Assembly (NCBI GenBank): GCA_028065725.1
Contig: JAPTVL010000355.1
Coordinates: forward strand, 1 to 5,455
DNA length: 5,455 nucleotides
DNA from: Betaproteobacteria bacterium
GTDB taxonomy: Bacteria > Pseudomonadota > Gammaproteobacteria > Burkholderiales > Rhodocyclaceae
Direction: 5' to 3'
Positions 1 to 4,323 of the stretch are shown here, piece after piece. The translations under genes and the position numbers were made by a program. Under the pieces are notes generated by a model. That model made no database searches, had not been told where the DNA came from, and worked only from the letters and a program-made list of their open reading frames with translations. The first letter of the stretch is position 1. Each line of letters opens with the position of its first letter.

Positions 1-975
1 CTCGCGTATTCCGCGCAGCAGCACCTTCAGGCCAGCACTGGTGGCTCATTCAAGCGAGCCCACGTCTACGAGCTGTTGGCAGCTTCCTTCGGCTTCAACT
101 CTCACGCCGCGTTTGGCGTTGACACTGTGCTCACGGAACTTCGCCAGAACGACCGGCGGGTGGTCCCGCAAAGTGCGCTCATCAAGCGGCGTTGCATCGA
201 GCTTGGGTATCAACCTGACACCGTGATTCTGGCGTCGTCGGCGTTGGAATCTTTCCTGGCAGAGCGCCAGATCGGTGTCGCCAGCATCTCGTCATTGGTC
301 AGTCGCCTGAGAGGGGAGTCGTCCAGCCAAGACGAAGAGCTCGAATACGACGAGGATGAGCTATTCGACCCTACCGACGAGGCGTTCGGACCGATCCTTC
401 TAGATGGATTGGCTGCGGCGGCTAGTAAGGGCAATGCCCTGGCTCACTACGCGCTGGCGCTGATACACGCCCCTGACGATGAAGACGACCCGGACGCTGG
501 AAGTTCCTATTGGTACTCCCAGGGGCAGCAGGGCCGTGTCCTGACGGGGGTGGAAAAGGAGTGGGCCGAAGCCCACGAGGCTCGTCTCGCTCAAGCCGAG
601 AAGTACTCGCGGCACCTGAGGGAGGCCAGTCGACTGGGGAATCAGGATGCACTTCTCGACTTGGCGGATCGATTTGACGATCCGTCCTTCTTCGAGCAGT
701 CGCGCCACGGCGTCGATGCTGACCCAGCAGCGATTGCGGCGATCGCAGAACGCATGGGCCGCACTTCAGACGCCAAGCATTGGCTGACGCTGGCTGCCGA
801 GAGGGGAGATACGGACGCCATGCTCCAGCTCATTGAGGAACACGATCAAGGTGACCTACAGCGATGCTGGACGTGGGTGTATCTCTCGCAGTTGGTCGGA
901 ACGGATCTGACTCGGGACGCGCACTACGCCATCAACGAGGGGTCGTCTCAGAAAACGGAAAACAAAGCACGTTAA
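1..975 (+). CDS. Sel1/TPR-like repeat protein, 5'-partial, 3' end probably truncated by a transposon
   Basis: The frame is open from the first base, so the true start lies upstream; a TTG at 76 is an internal codon, not a convincing start. 324 codons are visible. I do not recognise a named gene. Residues about 17-39 (FKRAHVYELLAASFGF onward) form a small helical N-terminal-type segment. Residues 111-130 are strongly acidic. Three stretches resemble Sel1/TPR helix pairs: about 132-156 (GLAAAASKGNALAHYALAL), 200-225 (HLREASRLGNQDALLDLADRF) and 258 onward (AKHWLTLAAERGDTDAMLQL). Such repeats usually mediate protein-protein contacts; the partner is unknown. No signal peptide or membrane segment is visible. 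The last 12 codons, from 939, are read out of a 38-bp transposon inverted repeat and the stop (973-975) lies inside it. The natural C-terminus has therefore probably been replaced by a short tail. Coding status is clear from codon use; function is not. Confidence 0.7.
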   Translation, partial: LAYSAQQHLQASTGGSFKRAHVYELLAASFGFNSHAAFGVDTVLTELRQNDRRVVPQSALIKRRCIELGYQPDTVILASSALESFLAERQIGVASISSLVSRLRGESSSQDEELEYDEDELFDPTDEAFGPILLDGLAAAASKGNALAHYALALIHAPDDEDDPDAGSSYWYSQGQQGRVLTGVEKEWAEAHEARLAQAEKYSRHLREASRLGNQDALLDLADRFDDPSFFEQSRHGVDADPAAIAAIAERMGRTSDAKHWLTLAAERGDTDAMLQLIEEHDQGDLQRCWTWVYLSQLVGTDLTRDAHYAINEGSSQKTENKAR

Positions 976-976
976 G
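939..976. repeat. 38-bp terminal inverted repeat of a Tn3-family (Tn21-group) transposon
   Basis: It begins GGGGTCGTCTCAGAAAACGG and ends AAAGCACGTTAAG, exactly 38 bp. This is the length and pattern of Tn21-group ends: a GGGG outer tip, a CAGAAAACGGAAAA core and a terminal TAAG. Compared with the Tn21 repeat as I remember it, only about five positions differ. The outer tip faces left, so the transposon body lies to the right, where a matching tnpR begins immediately. The mate repeat is not in the window. The five bases just outside (934-938, AACGA) are one copy of the expected 5-bp target duplication; the other copy cannot be seen. Confidence 0.9.
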
Positions 977-1535
977 CTCGAATTTCGCGCAGGTACTGGT
1001 ACAACGTTTCGCGGCTGATGCCAAATTCACGGGCCAGCTTTGCCTTTTGCTCGCCGGCATTGACGCGTTGCAGAAGTTCAGCGGCGCGTTCGGGCGAAAG
1101 CGCTTTCTTGCGGCCCCTGTAAGCTCCGCGCTGTTTGGCGAGCGCAATACCTTCTTTCTGTCGCTCACGGATCAAGGCCCGCTCGAATTCGGCGAACGCG
1201 CCCATGACCGACAACATCAAGTTCGCCATCGGTGAATCCTCGCCGGTGAAGGTCAGGCATTCCTTGACGAACTCGATGCGCACACCGCGCTTGGTCAGCT
1301 TTTGCACGAGGCGACGCAGGTCATCGAGGTTGCGGGCCAGGCGATCCATGCTGTGCACCACCACCGTATCGCCTTCGCGCACGAAGGCCAGTAGTGAGTC
1401 AAGTTCGGGCCGCTGGGTGTCCTTGCCCGATGCCTTGTCGGTGAATACCTTTCCGACTTCGGCCTGCTCCAGTTGCCGCTCCGGGTTTTGGTCGAAGCTG
1501 CTGACCCGGACGTAGCCGATACGTTGACCTTGCAA
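972..1535 (-). CDS. tnpR: Serine resolvase TnpR of the Tn3 family (Tn21/Tn501 type)
   Basis: This site-specific recombinase resolves cointegrates formed during replicative Tn3-family transposition by recombining two res sites. The 187 residues match the usual length of about 186. The N-terminal catalytic domain carries the YVRVSS motif with the likely nucleophile Ser12 next to Arg10. RP at 42-43 and DRLAR at 64-68 (Arg65, Arg68) supply further active-site residues. The long E-helix and dimer interface (MANLMLSVMGAFAEFERALI, 103-122) leads into RGAYRGRKKAL and a C-terminal helix-turn-helix (about 160-182, KLAREFGISRETLYQYL). The start is a TTG at 1535, chosen because GGAGG (1544-1540) lies just upstream and the protein then begins MQGQRIGY as in relatives. 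The TAA stop lies within the 38-bp inverted repeat. It is not the tni module's own resolvase: it sits outside that module's terminal repeat, on the opposite strand. It appears intact, but its res site is split. Confidence 0.95.
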   Translation of the reverse strand: MQGQRIGYVRVSSFDQNPERQLEQAEVGKVFTDKASGKDTQRPELDSLLAFVREGDTVVVHSMDRLARNLDDLRRLVQKLTKRGVRIEFVKECLTFTGEDSPMANLMLSVMGAFAEFERALIRERQKEGIALAKQRGAYRGRKKALSPERAAELLQRVNAGEQKAKLAREFGISRETLYQYLREIRA

Positions 1536-1539
1536 GATG

Positions 1540-1544
1540 CCTCC
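1540..1544 (-). promoter_or_regulatory. Ribosome binding site of tnpR
   Basis: On the minus strand this reads GGAGG, four bases before the TTG at 1535. There is no ATG or GTG at a suitable distance downstream that preserves the conserved IGYVRVSS start, so this site decides in favour of the TTG. Confidence 0.7.
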
Positions 1545-1589
1545 AAATAGAAAGTGTCAGGAAGAAATCTATGACCTTGCGTAGCTTGT
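1545..1589 (-). promoter_or_regulatory. Remnant of the res recombination region of tnpR (probable subsite III), cut by the tni transposon
   Basis: Tn21-group res regions lie directly upstream of tnpR, contain three resolvase-binding subsites over roughly 120 bp, and also hold the tnpR promoter. Only 54 bp remain here between the tnpR start and the tni terminal repeat. Within it, 1555-1577 has imperfect dyad arms (TGTCA at the left, TGACCT at the right), consistent with the subsite nearest tnpR. It resembles the corresponding part of Tn501/Tn21 res as I recall it. Subsite I, where strands are exchanged, lies furthest from tnpR and must now be beyond the inserted element or lost. The exact subsite boundary is inferred. 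Confidence 0.6.
1585..1589. other. Candidate 5-bp target-site duplication of the tni transposon (CTTGT)
   Basis: Tn402/Tn5053-family transposons generate 5-bp target duplications. These five bases directly abut the outer tip of the terminal repeat. The second copy would be at the far end of the element, outside the window, so the duplication is unproven. Confidence 0.35.
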
Positions 1590-1614
1590 TGTCATTTTCA
1601 GAAGACGACTGCAC
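1590..1614. repeat. 25-bp terminal inverted repeat (IRt type) of a Tn402/Tn5053-family transposon
   Basis: It starts TGTCATTTTCAGAAGACG and continues ACTGCAC, the characteristic 25-bp end of Tn402, Tn5053 and class 1 integrons. Because tniA lies next to it, it corresponds to the tni-side end (IRt), not the integrase- or mer-side end. The outer TGT tip faces the resolvase gene. The sequence is recognised from family knowledge; the opposite end is not in the window. Confidence 0.95.
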
Positions 1615-1718
1615 CAATTGACGGGGCGTAACGCCAGGTGTGCAGTCGGCTCCTGACCACGCAATATCAGAAGTCATCTGCACCAATCTCGACTATGCTC
1701 AATACTCGTGTGCACCAA
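1598..1718. repeat. Array of about 20-bp repeats, probable TniA-binding sites
   Basis: Four related copies lie in the terminal region. Copy 1 (1598-1617, TCAGAAGACGACTGCACCAA) overlaps the terminal repeat. Copy 2 (1667-1686) matches it at 17 of 20 positions. Copy 3 (1699-1718, ending TGTGCACCAA) matches at 14 of 20. A further copy in opposite orientation lies at 1637-1656; its reverse complement begins TCAGGAGCCGACTGCAC and matches 15 of the first 17 positions. Arrayed transposase-binding repeats at both ends are established for Tn402-type elements. Their extent here up to 15 bp before the tniA start also suggests that TniA could repress its own gene, which is inference. Confidence 0.8.
1694..1699 (+). 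promoter_or_regulatory. Weak candidate -10 element of the tniABQ promoter
   Basis: TATGCT is the best -10-like hexamer upstream of tniA, 33 bp before the start codon and between two of the repeat copies. No good -35 hexamer lies 16-18 bp before it (AAGTCA-like sequence only). The TTGACG at 1618-1623 is far too distant to pair with it. The promoter is therefore weak, activator-dependent or misplaced by this reading. Confidence 0.25.
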
Positions 1719-1721
1719 AGC

Positions 1722-1727
1722 GAGGTG
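1722..1727 (+). promoter_or_regulatory. Ribosome binding site of tniA
   Basis: GAGGTG lies five bases before the ATG at 1733. It supports this start over the upstream in-frame GTG at 1640, which sits inside a transposase-binding repeat and has no comparable site. Confidence 0.7.
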
Positions 1728-1732
1728 TGAGC

Positions 1733-3412
1733 ATGGCGTCAGACACATTACCAATTGCCGAGCAGGGCGTGGCCACCCTGCCCGATGCGGCATGGGCACA
1801 GGCCCGGCACCGGACCGAAATCATCGGGCCGCTGGCAGCGCTTGAAGTGGTTGGGCATGAAGCCGCCGATGCCGCTGCTCAAGCGCTGGGCCTATCCAGG
1901 CGGCAGGTGTATGTCCTGATCCGGCGTGCCCGGCAAGGTGCTGGGTTTGTGACGGACCTGGTTCCCGGCCAGTCCGGCGGCGGAAAAGGCAAGGGACGCT
2001 TGCCGGAATCAGTTGAGCGCATCATCCGCGAGTTGCTGCAAAAGCGCTTCCTGACCAAGCAGAAGCGTAGCCTGGCGGCGTTCCACCGCGAGGTCGCGCA
2101 GGCTTGCAAAGCGCAAAAGCTACGGGTGCCGGCGCGCAACACTTTGGCCCTGCGGATCGCCGGCCTCGACCCGCTCAAGGCCACTCGCCGCCGGGAAGGT
2201 CAGGATGCGTCCCGCAGCCTGCAAGGTGTCGGTGGTGAGCCTCCCGCCGTGACCGCGCCACTGGAACAAGTGCAGATTGATCACACGGTCATCGACCTGA
2301 TCGTGGTGGACGAGCGCGACCGGCAACCGATTGGCCGTCCGTATCTGACCATCGCCATCGACGTGTTTACCCGCTGCGTGCTCGGCATGGTCGTCACGCT
2401 GGAAGCGCCGTCATCTGTTTCGGTCGGCCTGTGCCTTGTGCATGTCGCCTGCGACAAGCGTCCCTGGCTGGAGGGTCTGAATATAGAAATGGATTGGCCG
2501 ATGAGCGGCAAGCCCAGGCTGCTCTACTTGGACAACGCGGCCGAGTTCAAGAGCGAGGCGCTGCGCCGTGGCTGCGAGCAGCACGGCATCCGGTTGGACT
2601 ATCGTCCGCCAGGGCAGCCGCACTACGGCGGCATCGTGGAACGGATCATCGGTACGGCGATGCAGATGATCCACGATGAATTGCCAGGGACGACCTTCTC
2701 CAACCCTGACCAGCGCGGGGACTACGATTCCGAAAACAAGGCCGCCCTGACATTGCGTGAGCTGGAGCGCTGGCTCACGTTGGCGGTGGGCACCTATCAC
2801 GGCTCTGTGCACAACGGCCTGCTTCAGCCGCCGGCGGCGCGCTGGTCAGAAGCCGTGGCGCGTGTCGGTGTACCGGCTGTCGTCACCCGCGCCTTGGCTT
2901 TTTTGGTCGATTTCCTGCCCATCATTCGCCGTACTCTGACTCGCACCGGCTTTGTCATCGACCACATTCACTACTACGCCGATGCGCTCAAACCGTGGAT
3001 CGCACGACGCGACCGCTTGCCCGCTTTCCTGATCCGGCGCGACCCGCGTGACATCAGCCGTATCTGGGTGCTGGAACCGCAGGGGCAGCATTACCTGGAA
3101 ATCCCCTACCGTACCTTGTCGCACCCGGCTGTCACCCTCTGGGAACAACGGCAGGCGCTGACGAAATTGCGGCAGCAGGGACGCGAACAGGTGGATGAGT
3201 CGGCGCTGTTCCGCATGATCGGGCAGATGCGCGAGATCGTGACCACCGCACAGAAGGCCACGCGCAAGGCGCGGCGCGACGCGGATCGACGCCAGCACCT
3301 CAAGGCATCGCCTCCGCCGGACAAGCCGATTCCGCCGAAAACGGACGTTGCTGATCCGCAGGCAGACAACCTGCCTCCGGCCAAACCGTTCGACCAGATC
3401 GAGGAGTGGTAG
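1733..3412 (+). CDS. tniA: TniA, DDE-type transposase of a Tn402/Tn5053-family transposon
   Basis: TniA binds the transposon ends and performs DNA strand cleavage and joining, as TnsB and MuA do. From the ATG at 1733 it has 559 residues, the length known for Tn5053/Tn402 TniA. Residues about 43-68 (AADAAAQALGLSRRQVYVLI) form an N-terminal helix-turn-helix. The integrase-type catalytic core shows Asp183 (QVQIDHTVIDL), Asp267 (LYLDNAAEF) and Glu303 (GGIVERIIG). The last two are separated by 35 residues, the classic D(35)E arrangement. A Mu-type C-terminal domain follows (VDFLPIIRRTLTRTGFVIDH and IHYYADALKPW). Residues 524-559 are a proline- and charge-rich tail that probably contacts the ATPase, by analogy with TnsB. 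It leads the tniABQ operon, with two bases between its stop and the tniB start. All catalytic residues are present, so it is probably active. Confidence 0.96.
   Translation: MASDTLPIAEQGVATLPDAAWAQARHRTEIIGPLAALEVVGHEAADAAAQALGLSRRQVYVLIRRARQGAGFVTDLVPGQSGGGKGKGRLPESVERIIRELLQKRFLTKQKRSLAAFHREVAQACKAQKLRVPARNTLALRIAGLDPLKATRRREGQDASRSLQGVGGEPPAVTAPLEQVQIDHTVIDLIVVDERDRQPIGRPYLTIAIDVFTRCVLGMVVTLEAPSSVSVGLCLVHVACDKRPWLEGLNIEMDWPMSGKPRLLYLDNAAEFKSEALRRGCEQHGIRLDYRPPGQPHYGGIVERIIGTAMQMIHDELPGTTFSNPDQRGDYDSENKAALTLRELERWLTLAVGTYHGSVHNGLLQPPAARWSEAVARVGVPAVVTRALAFLVDFLPIIRRTLTRTGFVIDHIHYYADALKPWIARRDRLPAFLIRRDPRDISRIWVLEPQGQHYLEIPYRTLSHPAVTLWEQRQALTKLRQQGREQVDESALFRMIGQMREIVTTAQKATRKARRDADRRQHLKASPPPDKPIPPKTDVADPQADNLPPAKPFDQIEEW
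3401..3406 (+). promoter_or_regulatory. Ribosome binding site of tniB, inside the tniA 3' end
   Basis: GAGGAG lies within the last tniA codons, eight bases before the GTG at 3415. It favours that GTG (302-residue protein, the family length) over the GTG at 3406, which overlaps this site. Confidence 0.65.
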
Positions 3413-3414
3413 CC

Positions 3415-4323
3415 GTGGACGAATATCCCATCATCGACTTGTCACACCTGCTGCCAGCGGCACAGGGGCTGGCTCGGCTGCCGGCGGACGAGCGCATCCA
3501 GCGCCTTCGCGCCGACCGCTGGATCGGCTACCCGCGCGCGGTCGAGGCGCTGAACCGGCTGGAAACCCTGTATGCGTGGCCAAACAAGCAACGCATGCCC
3601 AACCTGCTGCTGGTTGGCCCGACCAACAACGGCAAGTCGATGATCATCGAGAAATTCCGGCGCACGCATCCGGCCAGCTCCGACGCGGACCAGGAACACA
3701 TGCCGGTGCTGGTCGTGCAGATGCCGTCCGAACCGTCGGTGATCCGCTTCTACGTCGCGCTACTTGCCGCGATGGGGGCACCATTGCGCCCGCGCCCACG
3801 GCTGCCGGAAATGGAGCAACTGGCGCTGGCACTGCTGCGCAAGGTCGGCGTGCGCATGCTGGTGATCGACGAGCTGCACAACGTCTTGGCCGGCAACAGC
3901 GTCAACCGGCGGGAATTTCTCAACCTGCTGCGCTTCCTCGGCAATGAGCTGCGCATCCCATTGGTCGGGGTCGGCACGCGCGACGCCTACCTGGCCATCC
4001 GCTCGGATGACCAATTGGAAAACCGCTTCGAGCCCATGATGCTGCCGGTGTGGGAGGCCAACGACGATTGCTGCTCACTGCTGGCCAGCTTCGCCGCTTC
4101 GCTTCCATTGCGGCGACCCTCGTCGATTCACACGCTGGACATGGCCCGCTACCTGCTCACACGCAGCGAGGGCACCATCGGCGAACTGGCGCACTTGCTG
4201 ATGGCGGCGGCCCTCGTCGCCGTGGAGAGCGGCGAGGAAGCGATCAACCACCGCACGCTCAGCATGGCCGATTACACCGGCCCAAGCGAGCGGCGTCGGC
4301 AATTCGAGCGGGAACTGATGTGA
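3415..4323 (+). CDS. tniB: TniB, AAA+ ATPase transposition regulator
   Basis: TniB is the ATP-dependent partner of TniA. Like TnsC and MuB, it is expected to bind target DNA and stimulate the transposase, linking it to TniQ. From the GTG at 3415 it has 302 residues, the usual length. The Walker A motif is GPTNNGKS at 68-75 and Walker B is MLVIDELHN with Asp152-Glu153. A sensor-like stretch follows (IPLVGVGTRDAYLAI), then the NRFEPMMLPVW segment and a C-terminal lid with EGTIGELAHLLMAAA. The first 60 residues, including WIGYPRAVEALNRLE, are the usual N-terminal extension. Translation is probably coupled to tniA, which ends two bases earlier, and to tniQ, which starts within its stop codon region. 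The gene is complete, unlike the shortened tniB of many clinical class 1 integrons. Confidence 0.96.
   Translation: MDEYPIIDLSHLLPAAQGLARLPADERIQRLRADRWIGYPRAVEALNRLETLYAWPNKQRMPNLLLVGPTNNGKSMIIEKFRRTHPASSDADQEHMPVLVVQMPSEPSVIRFYVALLAAMGAPLRPRPRLPEMEQLALALLRKVGVRMLVIDELHNVLAGNSVNRREFLNLLRFLGNELRIPLVGVGTRDAYLAIRSDDQLENRFEPMMLPVWEANDDCCSLLASFAASLPLRRPSSIHTLDMARYLLTRSEGTIGELAHLLMAAALVAVESGEEAINHRTLSMADYTGPSERRRQFERELM

Larger units (their letters stand above)
939..1589. mobile_element. Terminal segment of a Tn3-family transposon, interrupted by a Tn402-like element
   Basis: This segment contains a Tn21-group inverted repeat, a complete tnpR and part of a res region, then stops abruptly at the terminal repeat of another transposon. 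There is no transposase gene between tnpR and the inverted repeat, where the Tn21/Tn501 order (res-tnpR-tnpA-IR) would place it. The rest of this element, if still present, should continue beyond the far end of the tni transposon, outside the window. It may be a full transposon with a different gene order, a deletion derivative, or a non-autonomous element mobilised in trans. Confidence 0.75.

Noticed and set aside
864..1235. Plus-strand open frames across tnpR (864-1235 and 1135-1515)
   Set aside because: They are antisense shadows of a clearly conserved resolvase, and the first also spans the inverted repeat. Neither shows a recognisable domain.
972..1535. Resolvase as the tni module's own TniR/TniC
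   Set aside because: It lies outside the 25-bp tni terminal repeat, on the opposite strand. Its sequence is Tn21/Tn501 TnpR-like, and it abuts a Tn3-family inverted repeat. TniR is expected downstream of tniQ.
1590..1614. IRi end of a class 1 integron with intI1 nearby
   Set aside because: The gene next to this repeat is tniA, which marks the IRt side. No integrase, attI or attC sequence is visible in the window.
1618..1623. TTGACG as the -35 of the tniA promoter
   Set aside because: No -10-like hexamer lies 16-18 bp downstream (the sequence there is TGCAGT-like), and the nearest candidate, TATGCT, is about 70 bp away.
1640..1732. N-terminal extension of TniA by 31 residues from the GTG at 1640
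   Set aside because: This start sits inside an inverted transposase-binding repeat and lacks a ribosome site. The ATG at 1733 has GAGGTG upstream and gives the family length of 559 residues.
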